Source: Marsupella aquatica (lineage: Eukaryota > Marchantiophyta). From it: DNA of 64,000 nucleotides. Of the stretch, positions 23,606 to 35,435 are shown piece by piece. Made by a program: the position numbers and the translations under genes. The stretch lies in contig OZ316898.1 in the NCBI GenBank assembly GCA_973895155.1, positions 9,300,001 to 9,364,000 of the forward strand, in the 5' to 3' direction. Position 1 is the stretch's first letter; each line of letters opens with the position of its first letter. The notes below the pieces were generated by a model. It did no database searches and was not told the origin of the DNA. It was given only the letters and a program-made list of their open reading frames with translations.

Positions 23606-24325
23606 AGTATTATAGTGCTAAAAACTGGATGGTAGAGGGAGGAGCAGTTTATATGCATGGATGGTACAAAAAGGACTCTCGTGCATTGACAGGTCCCTTT
23701 TTGCATCTCGGGTGTGCTTGTTGGTGTCCCCTCTGCCACTGGGTTTCCGTGGCTCCCATTTTATGAAACATAAAAAAATTCAAGGACAGCTCCTTTTCTT
23801 GCTTGGAAAACAGTGGCACTTTCCATCACACTAAATGTAATTCTTTTTTATTTAGTCCTTCTCTTTGTCAGATTCTTTATTTTTGGGGCACTGCAAATTC
23901 AAAAGACAACCACTCTATAAAAGAGCAGGACCTTGTATATTAGTTTTGATATAATTCAATCAACTTTTCCATCCTGGACATAAATCTTGGTACTAGGGCC
24001 CTAGAGTCACTTTCTAGAGGTTTCCCTATAGAAGCCTATACCCCAGCTCTAACTTCTCTTTGCAATTTATTAATAAAATTGATCTTGGTGAGTATGATCC
24101 TGAAAACACAAAATTTTACTGTACTTATTGGTTGGAGTTGGAGTTGACCAAACAAAAATTAAAAACACACTCACTAGGTTAAGGGTTTGAGATAATTTGT
24201 ATCTGGTCAAAAGGCATACATTCCTGATTGTTAGTTTTAACTAAGGGATGATGTAGGTTCAAACCTCAGTTCAAACATCAAACTCTAGCTATTCTTAATT
24301 CTTAAATCAGAGAAACAACCAGCAG
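23606..24325. other. Intergenic, left flank of the retrotransposon
   Basis: No gene seen. The element inserts after AGCAG at 24321-24325. Confidence 0.45.
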
Positions 24326-24669
24326 TGTTAGGATTTACTCTTAGGTCTAGAGTTACGACTGTACCGTAGTTAAGGCTAACCCTACTCGTAAACTTGGTTA
24401 GGTTAGTCATGTTGTGCACATTCTATAACCAAGCGGTGTTTGCTTGGTGAGGGGGGACTCAGGCTCATTGTTACGGAGCTAGTTGAGAGATAGAGAGAGC
24501 TTGCACTGTGGATGCTTGGAATGGCGATCGGCCTAGAGTGCAGTAAAGCTCTCGTGTGTTCCCGTGGACATAGCCTCATAAGGAGGTGAACCACGTATCT
24601 CTCTGTGTCGACTCTTGTGCGTTGGATGGTTCATGGGCTTGCCGTTGCGATTGTCGTCTATGCTCAACA
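24326..24669 (+). repeat. 5' LTR
   Basis: Starts TGTTAGGATTTACTC and ends GCTCAACA (TG...CA), 344 bp. It should hold the element's promoter. The 63-codon minus-strand frame inside is repeated in the 3' LTR and is not a gene. Confidence 0.95.
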
Positions 24670-24671
24670 AA

Positions 24672-24684
24672 TGGTATTAGAGCA
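24672..24684 (+). other. Primer binding site, initiator-Met tRNA type
   Basis: TGGTATTAGAGCA lies two bases after the 5' LTR. It matches the common plant copia primer site TGGTATCAGAGC, complementary to the 3' end of initiator methionine tRNA, with one C-to-T change. Confidence 0.85.
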
Positions 24685-26187
24685 TGCCTAGGAGGTGACG
24701 AGGTTTTTTCGTGACGGTTTTCCAGCGTTCATTGTTGGTGTTGCATTCGGGGTTTCGTCGCATGAAACTCGAATGTGTGTGGCTGAGCGAATAGGTTAGT
24801 GAGATGGCTTTCTAACGGTGGTTAGAACTCGCTGATCGGTATCCGTGGTGCGGAGGAATTGAAGTTTGCGTCGTTCAGGGTTTATTCGTGTTCGACGGGA
24901 TTTCGGGAGAGAGACCAGAGATTGTTTTTTCAACGGTGTGAGCTGTGCGGTGCGGGAGGCATCGTATGTTATAGATCAAGTTGAAGGTTGAAGCGAGCTG
25001 GTCGTTTTGGTACCTGGTTTGCTGGCATTTGTGGAGCGAGTGCGTCGTGACGAGTGAAAGTTGAGTTCTGGTTTTTTGACAAGCTATGGTGCTTGTTTTT
25101 CCCTGAACCGGATTACTCGTCGTGACGCTTGACTCGGAGGAAGAAACACGAAGTGCTGAGGCTCAACGGAGAGATCGTGGTGAGGCGATTGTTTGAGTCT
25201 GGGATTGGCCCTTGACGCGGAGAGAGTAAGACACGGCAGAGGTTTTCTCTTCTCTGGTGGAGCTGCAGACGTGCCGGTGCAATTCGGCAACATTTCATGT
25301 CGGAGGTCATCACTTTTCTCATTGGAAACCGAAGCGAAGGCACCTGAGGTTTGTAACATGGCCTTTGTGTCATTTTCTGGCACATTTTAAGGTTAGTTTA
25401 GGGCATTTTTTTGCCCCCATACAGCCTGTATACCTTCAAATCCCCACAAACCTACTTTGCCATATCCCCCTGCGTGCGCCCCGGCCTCCCACACCCCTTT
25501 AAGCACAAAAATGTGCTTTCTCTAGTGAAAATACGGCCCAAAACGCCCTTATACGGCCCGAATATGCGAAAATACGCACATTTTGACCCCTTTAACCCCA
25601 TTTTTTTCACGTTTTTTGGCAGTTTATATGTGATTCTGGTCGCGAATACGTGCCCCTTTTCCAGGAACTTTAAGACCCCTTTAAAGTGCTTTTTTCTGAT
25701 TTTTTTCCTCCTCCTTCTCATTGGTTGTGCCGCATACCGGGCCCTGTGACCCTCCATTTTAACCGCTTAGACAGGGGGAACGGCCCCCTGTGAGACCTGT
25801 CGGACTCTACAAGAATATTCCCAAAAAATAGAGAGTTGTTTTTTGGCCATCCGACAAAGATTCCGTCCGCCAAACGGTAACTTTTTTGGTTCTTTTTTGG
25901 CGAGGTCGTAGCCATTGAAGTTGGCAACGCGGCGCACCGATCACATCACGATTCTGACAACGAGTTGTACTTGGTATTTCGGTTATTCCTTGAGGTGGTC
26001 AAAACGGGGGAGTTTCCCAAGGTTTTACCCACCCCGACCGAAATTTGAATAACTTTTCCGTTAAATTTCAATTTTGATTTTGATTTTCAGTATTGGACTC
26101 CTAGCTTCGTGGGCTACGCGGCAGTGTTGAGTTTCAAGTTTTTTTAGAAGGTGTGAAAAACGACATTTTTTGTGATTTTCTCATATA
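24685..26187 (+). other. Long leader of the copia element
   Basis: About 1.5 kb between the primer site and gag, longer than usual for copia elements. Short open frames exist on both strands (for example minus 25757-25452, 101 codons), with no motif I recognise. It may hold packaging signals, a captured sequence or decayed coding sequence. Confidence 0.5.
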
Positions 26188-27225
26188 AGTGATTCGGAGG
26201 AGTTTTTTGAAGACGTGGAACTTGAAGCACGAGGATCACCGCGGCGGTTTGAGAGGCAGAGAGAGGAGCAGGAGGAAGAGCACGTGACACCGGTACCATC
26301 ACCGGTGCGGCGTGTGGTGGAGGAAGGAGTACTACTACCGAAGCTCACAGTAGTGCCAAAGAAGAAGATGGGGACTTTCAAGCTTGGGGGACCCAAGTAT
26401 GAAGTGACAAAGTATGATGGGCGCTCTGACTACTTGCTATGGGAGAAGCAGGTGAAGGGAGTGCTCTATACGTCAGGGATGGGCCAACTGCTGAGCCCTC
26501 GTGAAGACAATGTTGATGAGAAACAATGGGACCGCATGCAGGAGCAGGGAGTGTGGTGTGTTACACTCTATCTCATGCCTCCCATCATCAAGCAGTTGGG
26601 TGCACATAAGGATTGCATGTCCTTGTTTTCGGAATTGCAGAGCAAGTATCACCGCAAGGAGTTGTCGAACCGACTCTACACTTCCTACAAACTGATGAGT
26701 TTCAGGATGAAGGAATCCGGTACAAAGTTACAAGACCATGTGGATGCTTTCAACGACATGGTTGTTGACTTGGAAAATCTTGGGGAGACTTTGAATGATG
26801 AGACGAAGGCTCTGCAGCTTCTCAGTTCATTGCCTCCATCTTACCAGTCCCTATCACGAGTGTTGTTGCATCGTGATAGGGATACCATTTCATACAATGA
26901 CGTGGTAAGTTCTCTGCTTAGTGATGATATTTAGCAGAAGATGCACATCACGTCACAGCCTTCATCATCTGGTGCTGCCCTCAATGTTAACCGTGGGAGG
27001 AGTATGCAGCGACCAACTGGAGACCGTAGAACCCAGTTTAGATCTAAATCCAGATCTAAGTCCAGGGGTAAATCCCCTCAGAGGAGGCAGGTGACATGTT
27101 GGAAGTGCAACCAAGTTGGACACTTCAAGCGAGACTGTAAGGGAAAGGCAGCGGAATCTTCATCGGCAAATATGGCTAAGGCTGATGGAGAAGCTGATTT
27201 ACTCAATGATGAGTATGTTTTATGA
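26188..27225 (+). pseudogene. gag-like region of the copia element
   Basis: The frame encodes a capsid-like region typical of plant copia Gag (UBN2-like): YDGRSDYLLWEKQVKGVL near the start, LSNRLYTSYKLMSFRMKES, and LLSSLPPSYQSL before the end. An Arg/Ser/Lys-rich stretch and a CCHC knuckle follow at 27097-27138 (CWKCNQVGHFKRDC). A TAG stop at 26932-26934 splits capsid from knuckle in the same frame, and another stop ends the frame at 27223-27225. The native start is unclear because the frame opens without an early ATG; the first ATG in frame is near 26368. Confidence 0.85.
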
Positions 27226-27725
27226 AGCCGAAGATATGCCCTATGCACGTCATCTAGGAGAGCAGATGATGTGTGGATTCTTGATTGTGCTTGCTCTTTC
27301 ATATTTATTACATTCATGAGTTTTTCAGTTCTTACTCTGTTTCAAACGGTTCATTTCTGATGGGAAATGATCACTCCTGTCAAATTGAGGGAATTGGGTC
27401 TGTGAAGATTCAAATGTTTGATGGCGCTGTGCACACAGTGTCCAGAGTCAGGTATGTACCTGGCATGCGTAAGAATCTGATTTCACTAGGTGTGTTGGAT
27501 TCAAATGGTCATCAATGGAGCGTTATTGATGGTGAACTTCAAGTCAAGTCGGGAGAGACAGTGATTTTGAAGGGGAGTAGACAGAAGAATTTGTATGTGT
27601 TACAGGGCAATACTGTATGTGGAGAGGCCAATGTAACCAAGTCTCATGAGGAGATGACTCAACTGTGGCATTCACGGTTAGGCCACATGAGTGAGAAGGG
27701 TTTGGCTATCTTACAAAAGAATTGA
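27226..27725 (+). pseudogene. Protease and GAG-pre-integrase region of the copia element
   Basis: The protease site lies at about 27270-27300. It reads WILDCACS and then, after a one-base shift, FHIYYIHEFF, where copia proteases normally have D-S/T-G and a CxxH-like run. So there is a frameshift and the canonical Asp-Ser/Thr-Gly triad is altered. The downstream part contains VRYVPGMRKNLISLGVLD and then the zinc-binding pre-integrase start WHSRLGHMSEKGL. A TGA at 27723-27725 interrupts the frame within the pre-integrase domain. Confidence 0.8.
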
Positions 27726-28852
27726 CTCATTTCTGATTTGCAATCTTATAAATTAGAGTTCTATGAGCATTGCATTCTTGGAAAGCAGCATCGTCGTGCT
27801 TTCGGTGTTGGAACTCATCGTTCCAAAGCGGTTCTTGAGTACATACATAGTGACGTTGGGGTCCATCCCCGACTCCCTCACATTCTGGAAAGTTGTACTA
27901 TGTATCATTTATTGACGATTACTCAAGATTTGTGTGGATTTATTTTATGACGCATAAGTATGATGTCTTATCCATTTTTAAGAAGTGGAAGGCCATGCAG
28001 GTGGAGAATCAGACTAAAAACATAGTCAAGTCTTTGGATACAAGGGTAAAGAGTCTGAGGTCAAACAACGGCGGGGAGTACACTTCAATGGAATTTGAAG
28101 AGTATTGTTCAGAATAGGGGATAACTCGCCATCTCACCACAGTTTATACTCCGCAGCATAATGGTGTCGCTGAGAGGCTCAATCGGACACTATTGGAGCG
28201 GTCACGGAGTATGTTGAGCCAATCAGGTTTATCACAGGAATTTTGGGCAAAAGCTGTGAATACCATAGCTTATTTGGTAAATCTTTCTCCTTCTAGTGCT
28301 ATCAATTTCAAAACGCCGTTTGAGATGCGCTATAAGCGGCAAGCAGACTATCATGGCTTGGTAGTTTTTGGAAGTGATGCATATGCTCTCACACCGAAGC
28401 AGATTAGGACCAAGTTGGATCCTACCTCCAAGAAATGTATTTTTCTTGGGTACCAGACTGGTGTGAAAGCCTATAGGCTATGGGATCCTATTGCCTGTAA
28501 GTTCGTTGTCAGTAGGGATGTTTCCTTCAATGAATCCAGATTATTGAAGGAGGGGGAGAATACTCAGGTCTCCCGTACTGACAAAGGAAAATCTCCTATC
28601 CCGGATCTTGTTGAGGGGGAGATTGGTCATGAGGTGCATGATCGGAGAGAAGGAGTTCCTCCAATTATGGAGTTGGTTCCTGTGCTAGAGGAACCAGAGG
28701 AGTTTGTTGATGCTGGTGAGCAACAAGTGGATGCTGCTGAGCTTCAAATTGTACCAGCACACGCAGATCAACCGGAGTCATCGGCTAGAAGAACATCTGG
28801 TTGCACTGTACGCGCTCCACCAAGGTATGGACAGTGGGTTGATTCATCTTAG
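27726..28852 (+). pseudogene. Integrase region of the copia element
   Basis: The pre-integrase finger is completed by YEHCILGKQHR, and the integrase core follows: IHSDV, then FIDDYSRFVWIYF and, further on, TPQHNGVAERLNRT, which carry the D, D and E positions. There is a frameshift between about 27860 and 27895, and a TAG at 28115-28117 sits where related proteins have Gln. The C-terminal part has TPFEMRYKRQ and CIFLGYQTGVKAYRLWDP, typical of copia integrases. It ends at a TAG at 28850-28852. Confidence 0.85.
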
Positions 28853-30499
28853 TTGCAAGAGGAGGACTTTGTTACTGATGATGAGGGTGATGCATTGAGT
28901 TTGGAAGAAGGGGAACCTTCTTCATTTCATGAAGCAAGTGCTTCAAATGAGAAGCAGGAGTGGACTGCAGCAATGCAAACGGAGATGCAATCACTGAAGG
29001 ACAACAAAACTTGGGAGCTTGTCAAGCTGCCTGAGGGACAGCAAGTGGTGGATAGCAAGTGGATATACAAGCTGAAGGATCAGTCCACAGGAGGTGGATC
29101 GAAGGTCTACAAGGCTAGGTTGGTAGCCAAGGGATTCACATAGGAAAAAGGTATGGATTATAATGAGGTCTTCTCACCAGTTGCTAAGTACTCAACAATA
29201 CGGCTATTGTGTGTGCTTGTTGTTATGTTTGGTCTGCTGCTAGATCAGATGGATGTTGTCACAGCTTTCCTTTATGGCACCTTGGAAGAGTTGATCTTCA
29301 TGAGATAGCCGCTAGGTTTTGTGAAGAAAGGGCAAGAGGATTTGGTTTGCAGATTGTTGAGATCCTTGTACAGGTTGAAGTAGTCACCAAGACAATGGAA
29401 TAAGTGGTTTGATGATTGGATCCGTGCACAAGGCTTTCACAGGAGTGTGTTTGACCCATGTGTGTATCTTAAATCGGTAAAGAATGTTGTTTTTGGGTTC
29501 ATTGTTTTAGTACTTTATGTGGATGACATGCTTATTGCGGCCAAGGATAGGTCTGAGATTGTTAAGCTCAAGGCACTGCTTAGTGCAGAGTTTAAGATGA
29601 AGGACTTAGGGCCAGCTAAGAGAATTTTGGGTATGGAGATCACTAGGGAATTAAAGGCTGGTAAGCTATGGTTGACGCAGAGCAGTTATGCGAGGAAGGT
29701 AATTGCAAGGTTCAACATGGGGGATAGCAAGCCAGTAAGTACCCCGTTGGCTCCACACTTCAAGTTGTCATCAGCTTTCTGTCCTACGGATGACATAGAG
29801 AAGGGGTTAATGTCAAAGGTTCCGTATGACAAGGCAGTGGGGAGTCTCATGTATTTGATGACTTGTACTAGACCTGATCTTGCCATGGCTATGGGCAAGG
29901 TGAGCAGGTACATGTCGAATCCAGGGAAGGTACACTGGGAAGCAGTGAAGTGGATTATTCAGTATTTGAAGGGTACCGTGGATCATGGTCTACTGTTTGA
30001 TGCACATGCTGATAATGCTAGATCATTGATGGGCTATGTAGATGCTGACTATGCACAGGATCTGGATTGGAGGAGGTCAACAACAGGTTATGTGTTCACA
30101 CTGGGAGGTGGATGCATAAGTTGGAGGTCTACCTTGCAGAAGTGTATTGCTCAGTCTACTACAGAAGCGGAGTATGTTGCAGCAGTGGAAGCAGCAAAGG
30201 AAGCGATTTGGTTGGATATACTGATCACTAAGATGGGATTGCCACAGGGGAATGTGAAGCTCCATTGTGATAGTCAGAGTGCGCTTCACCTTGCTGTGAA
30301 CCAGGTGATGGACAGCAGAGTGAAGCACATTGACGTCAGGTATCATTTTATCAGGCAAGTTGTGTCTGATAATATGTTTGAGCTAGTCAAGATTGACGGT
30401 AAACTCAACCTGGCTGACGCTCTTACCAAAGTGATTCCTTTGGAGAGTTTTTCTAGACACCGTGATGCGTTGCAGGTTTTGCAATTGCCTCACAAGTAG
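28853..30499 (+). pseudogene. Reverse transcriptase and RNase H region of the copia element
   Basis: The RT starts with EWTAAMQTEMQSLKDNKTWE and VDSKWIYKLK, and has the catalytic LYVDDM at about 29513-29530. RNase H follows with VDADYAQD, STTEAEYVAA and LHCDSQSA, which carry the acidic residues, and the frame ends with the usual VDALTK-like segment (ADALTKVIP). TAG stops interrupt it at 29141-29143, 29306-29308 and 29381-29383. All three lie where the copia consensus has Gln (FTQ...DYNEVFSP, MKQPxGF and LKQSPRQW). The 350-codon frame from 29447 to the end is intact. Confidence 0.92.
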
Positions 30500-30679
30500 G
30501 GTTACTTAACATTTGTGTAGATACTGAGATATGCTCTTGCTCATTCCTTGTATAGGCTACAGCTTAGTTCTGGTCTACTCTCGTATAAAGAGGGAAAAAC
30601 CGGTATGGTTTTTCTTTCCAGAACTTCCCGCTGAGCAATCATATTGGTAGCAGTCTTTACCCTCCCCTAGACCAGAGTC

Positions 30680-30690
30680 AAGGGGGAGAT
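30680..30690 (+). other. Polypurine tract of the copia element
   Basis: AAGGGGGAGAT lies directly before the 3' LTR, the expected place for plus-strand priming. Confidence 0.85.
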
Positions 30691-31038
30691 TGTTAGGATT
30701 TACTCTTAGGTCTAGAGTTACGACTGTACCGTAGTTAAGGCTAACCTTAGTCGTACGTAGACTTGGTTAGGTTAGTCATGTTGTGCACACTCTATAACCA
30801 AGCGGTGTTTGCTTGGTGAGGGGGAACTCAGGCTCATTGTTACGGAGCTAGTTGAGAGATAGAGAGAGCTTGCGCTGTGGATGCTTGGAATGGCGATCGG
30901 CCTAGAGTGTAGTAAAGCTCTCGTGTGTTCCCGTGGACATAGCCTCATAAGGAGGTGAACCACGTATCTCTCTGTGTCGACTCTTGTGCGTTGGATGGTT
31001 CATGGGCTTGCCGTTGCAATTGTCGTCTATGCTCAACA
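30691..31038 (+). repeat. 3' LTR
   Basis: 348 bp, TG...CA, near-identical to the 5' LTR. The main difference is a 4-bp insertion in TAGTCGTACGTAGAC and about eight substitutions. Confidence 0.95.
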
Positions 31039-33568
31039 AGCAACGGAACATGATTGACTCTGGAAACACGAGAAAAACTTGCTAAGTTGCAAGGCACGGG
31101 CACCAGGCCAATCCTCAACACAAAAGCTTGGCCATTGGAATGGGGGTATTTTGTAGGCATAAGAATATTGGTTTGAAAACTTGCGTTAGAACAAGTTTCT
31201 CATAATGTTTCAAGTCTTTGAATTGGTTTTCTAGAGCACACTCAGCACATGAGTAATTACAGTTTCCCAACTACAGTAGTATAAGTATGTCTTATGTGTG
31301 ACAAAATCACAAAGTTCAGTTTTGGCTAGCTTTATACCCTACCCTGCAAAAAAAAGGTATGTCATTGGTTTACAAAACCAAACTCAAAAAATGAGCCAAT
31401 CTTGGCCTTTGTTGTGCACATATATACACATTGCTACACAATATATATCGTATGTCACACACATTCCCACACACATCTAAGCATAGTCACAATCCAACAT
31501 CACAAACCGGGTCACAAACAGAAGAGAATGGAGTACAAGTAGAACTCTTCTCCACACATGTCCAAATCTCACAATAATTTTCAAGAGCAATCAAACACAC
31601 AATCCTTCTCAACGCGATCACACACTTATGTCAAACCAAAAGCACCTTGCGCCTCAAGGAATCCACGTTACATACACACAACCTAGACGGCCACACCATA
31701 GCCACTACAGCTTGTGCTTGAAAGGCTCAATATCAAAAGATGAGACCTTTCAGCCAAGACAAAAGGATAACTATCCCTCACAAACATACACTAACCTAAA
31801 ACACTTAGATAACACACATATGAAGCCTCAAACCTACAGAGTCCAATATCCTATACTATCATTCATAATGATGTGACACCTTTCTTAGGAGAGTCAGATC
31901 CTGGTGGACACTCATTCTATCCCTTACTTGCCCAAAATGAAAATAAAATTAAAGAACTTCAACTAAAAGCAAAGAAATGTAGTTTAAAAACAAAAATAGA
32001 TTCAATTTTAAACATAATATTAATTTGTGGACCACTCCTTAATTTAATGCTTGCGAGAAACTAATACAGTCATGTTTTCTCACAAAGATTGTTCAAGCTC
32101 ATGATTTAACACCCTTTGCTCAAGCACTGCCTTGTTTCACCACTAGATAAATTAAGCCAATCACACCTCTTTTGTATACTATTATGCAGGCCTCGATGAC
32201 ATCTAGTGGCACTTCAAGCCAAACATTTCCAACCCAGTTTCCAACAACCAGCAAGATGATTGAGCTCAGAGATAAACTTGTGCATTGGCTCGACGTACAT
32301 GCACAAGACTTGTCTAAAAATAATGGCCATAATCACAGTTGTGTGTGGGCACTCTTGGCAAGGTTGTCTGATGAAAGCAAACATGAATATATATTAGATA
32401 ACAATGAGAGTATGGTTAGCGAGTCACTATTGGTTGTTAGAACCTAAGCAAAGAAATCCTTCTTTTGTGAGCTGGTCTTTTGTTTCCTAGTGCAGTTCTA
32501 AGACATGAGATGAGTAGTGAGTTTGCTAAGCCAAGAGAAGAGAAGAGTCCCAACTTGGGTTTAACTAACCAGGTTTTGGCTAAGAAGGGATTAACTTTGC
32601 TAGTAGAGTGGGGTGTCTTTATTGATAAGAGGCATTTTTTTCCGTCTTTGCTTGCCCACTAGAATTACCCACTGTTAGTGGTTGAATGAGAAAACTATAT
32701 ACAAAATGTTTAGTAAACAGGAAGGAAAAAAATCATATGATCACTCCCACTGCTACACACCACCTACACACACTAATAGTCCTGTAGTATGACAGTTTTC
32801 CTTCCATTCCCTTTGAAAGACAAACTAGTCACGGACGTACAGTCCTGGGTCACTTTTACATTTAATTTGCCCGTTTGCAGGAACCTTCATTGTAGATCTA
32901 TGTATTGGCACCCCAGATGCACTAACATAATTCTTGTTTTCTTGGAGTGCAGACCATCAGGTTTTAACTCTTTGCCAAAGTACAATACAGTTTGGAAAAA
33001 GCCAGGGAAAAAGCTGATTGTAGATCTCAGAGTGGATGAGCCAGATTTTTTCACCATGCTTTCTTGGAGTCCAGGTCACCACGCTTTCTTAGAGTCCAGG
33101 TCCAGTGGCACCCTTCCTATCAAAGAGATTGCGCTCGTAACAGTAGTTGGACATACCACCCATCCTTGTGGGGTCTTTTGTATAGAACAGAGGCTGTTTC
33201 CCCCAAAGGCCTTGGTCCTCACGGACTTCTTTCGGCACAGGGTTTCCATTGCTCTTTAACAGGCCCAGGCTTTCACCATTCTTTGTAGGGCAAAGCTATA
33301 GGTTTTTAGGTCTTCTAGGCAGATCCCTTTGCTTGACCCTCCTTTGCAGTTTACTCCTGAGCGCTACCAGGCTTTTTCGTTTTCCGCTGAGTAGGGTTTT
33401 AGTCTTTCTCTTTAATTCCTTTTGTTGGCTACTGTACTTAGTTGTTCTTTTCTGTTTGCTTTGACCTCATGGGCTGGTGGGGCCTCTTTGTCCCGTTGGA
33501 TTCATTCCCTTTTCTTTTGCCCCCCCTAATGGGTTTTTCGCCTTGGGGATCGTGTCTCCCGGTTTGGC
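31039..33568. other. Intergenic, no gene seen
   Basis: No supported gene. The open frames at 32172-32447 and 32789-33259 (91 and 156 codons) contain no motif I can name. The second lies in T/C-rich DNA that may belong to a decayed retroelement ending near 33598. Confidence 0.4.
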
Positions 33569-33598
33569 GATTTTGTTCTTTGGCAGTGTGATATATCA
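33569..33598 (+). other. Retroelement-tail-like sequence, second copy
   Basis: TTTTGTTCTTTGGCAGTG followed by TGATATAT matches the string at about 1870-1905. The preceding few hundred bases are similarly T- and G-rich. Possibly the 3' end of a truncated non-LTR element. Confidence 0.35.
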
Positions 33599-33649
33599 TG
33601 CATACTTTGCTTTGAATCTCTTACTCTTACTAACTTTTCATAAGTTTTC

Positions 33650-34100
33650 CAGTAATATGTATTCCTACAGCACACCAAATAATATACCTTCCATCTTAGA
33701 AACATTATAATATGGAATCTCAATGTTTTAATAGCACAATAATATACATTCTATCATTCTTTATCTTTTTCAAAGCAAACAATGTACTTTCTATCATTTG
33801 TTTTTTCAAGGCACAACTGTGTACTTCCTATCTAAACATATCATATGCAATCCATTTTTTTCCAAAGCACCAACAATATACTTTCTATCATCCTTTAACT
33901 TTTTCCAAAGCAAACAATATACTTTCTACCATTCTGTTTTCAAGGTACAACTGTATGCGTTCTACCTAAAAGTATGTTATAATATGCAAACTAATTCTTT
34001 TTTTTCAAAGCCCAGCAATATACCCCCTATCTATCTAAAAATTATAAATTGCAATAATTTAATTTTTTTAACAGAGCAATGTACCTTCTATAATTGTAAT
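33650..34100. repeat. Degenerate AT-rich tandem repeat
   Basis: ACAATATACTTTCTATCAT with TTTTTCAAAGCA recurs at least six times with a period of roughly 60-70 bp, interrupted by CTATCTAAAC-type spacers. The plus-strand frames across it are Phe/Tyr/Ser-rich artefacts. Confidence 0.75.
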
Positions 34101-35435
34101 ATCCAATCTTACTCTTTACTAAATGTCATTCCATTAGGACTACATTTTTCCCTAATCATGCAAAGGGCCTAACTCTTCACTTTCCCCGTAGTGTGCACAC
34201 TCCTTAAAATCCAGTTGCCAGACCGGCTCAGTCACCTATTCCTAGCAGCGTCAAACTGTGCGCCTAGCCATCTCACATATGTTCAACAACACTTAAGGCT
34301 CAGCATCACTATTGACAACTATGTGCACCACAGGCATTACTGCATCCCCAACCCAACAGGGTTTTGTTTACTTGGTACATCAAAGACCCAATCTCACAAA
34401 GTCCTTTTTTGATTCACTGTACGTGCATCTATTATGGCCAACTGAAAAGCAGCCCCACCCTTGACAGGGTAATTTCCATAAAAATAGCAACATCTGACAA
34501 CTATAGATGTAAGTCTTGAAACCCCAACAATAAACCCAATACTAGATAGTCAACTATTGTAGAGTCTCTTCCATATTAAACATTCAAACCCAAAAAAACC
34601 CATTCCTGAAAACCCGATTACATTCACGTGATTGGGTTGGACATGAATTTTGCATTTTCTTTCATGAGTTTGGTCAAGACCCTTATAAAGTAAAATAACC
34701 TGGTAGAGTTGGAGATGTTCTTAAGCTCATAAATTAATGGATATTTGCCCAATCAAGGTGGCCCCAGTTTGTAAAGTTCTCCAGCTCCGCAAAATAAAGT
34801 ACTCATGGGTATATTGATAACACCTGTCTGAGTTTTTGAATTTGTTTAATGTGAAAGAAGAACAAAAGCGTGGAGTGCAGGAATCGTTGATTCCAGCCTC
34901 ACAAGTGCCTAAACCTCATTTGTTACATAAAGTATTGTTTATTGTTTAAACCACAGCTGGCCATATAAAACCATAAGTGTCCAAGATTCCCTTTTTCACA
35001 TTCCTCTCCTCTAGGGTGAGACTTTTCTCCACAGTTTCAGGAAAAAGGTACTAAAAAATTAAAAATGGTGAAACAGGGAGTATCTAATGTGGGTTTTGTC
35101 ATTGACAATGATGCTTTAAACCGCACCTGCCCCTAGAAAAGCCCCATTTACTCACTCACTATTCCTCATTCCTGTCCTTTGGTGAATAGTGTCTCATCAT
35201 AACAGGTGGAGAACTCACCACAGTTGGTGTAGCTCAAGCTCATTACTGAACCAATGCACTTTATAAGTGTAGCTCAAGCCCATTACTCAACCAATGCACT
35301 TTATAATGACAGTTACAACTAACCCATAGCTCTTTTTAGGTGCAATTGTGGTTTCAAGCACCAATCTCCACTACAAAACCTAGATCCACGAGGTTTAGCC
35401 ATTTTCTTGTACATTGTTCCTTTTATATGACAGTG
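34101..35435. other. Intergenic, no gene seen
   Basis: I see nothing supported except a short direct repeat of CAAGC-CATTACT-AACCAATGCACTTTATAA near 35235-35305. Confidence 0.4.

Larger units (their letters stand above)
24326..31038 (+). mobile_element. Ty1-copia LTR retrotransposon, about 6.7 kb, coding region broken
   Basis: Two LTRs (24326-24669 and 30691-31038) flank a primer site, a gag-like region and a pol region in the order protease, integrase, reverse transcriptase, RNase H, which defines the copia superfamily. The flanks AGCAG and AGCAA suggest a 5-bp target duplication with one change. By eye the LTRs differ at about eight bases plus one 4-bp indel, so the insertion is fairly young. 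The internal frame nevertheless carries seven in-frame stops and at least two frameshifts, so this copy cannot make its own proteins. A leader of about 1.5 kb lies between the primer site and gag. Confidence 0.95.

Noticed and set aside
28115-29383. TAG codons read through or repaired by RNA editing
   Set aside because: Editing that turns stops into Gln codons is an organelle process. The element also has a TGA and frameshifts, so decay is simpler.
24403-30963. Identical 63-codon minus-strand frames at 24594-24403 and 30963-30772
   Set aside because: Both lie inside the two LTRs; their similarity is due to LTR duplication.
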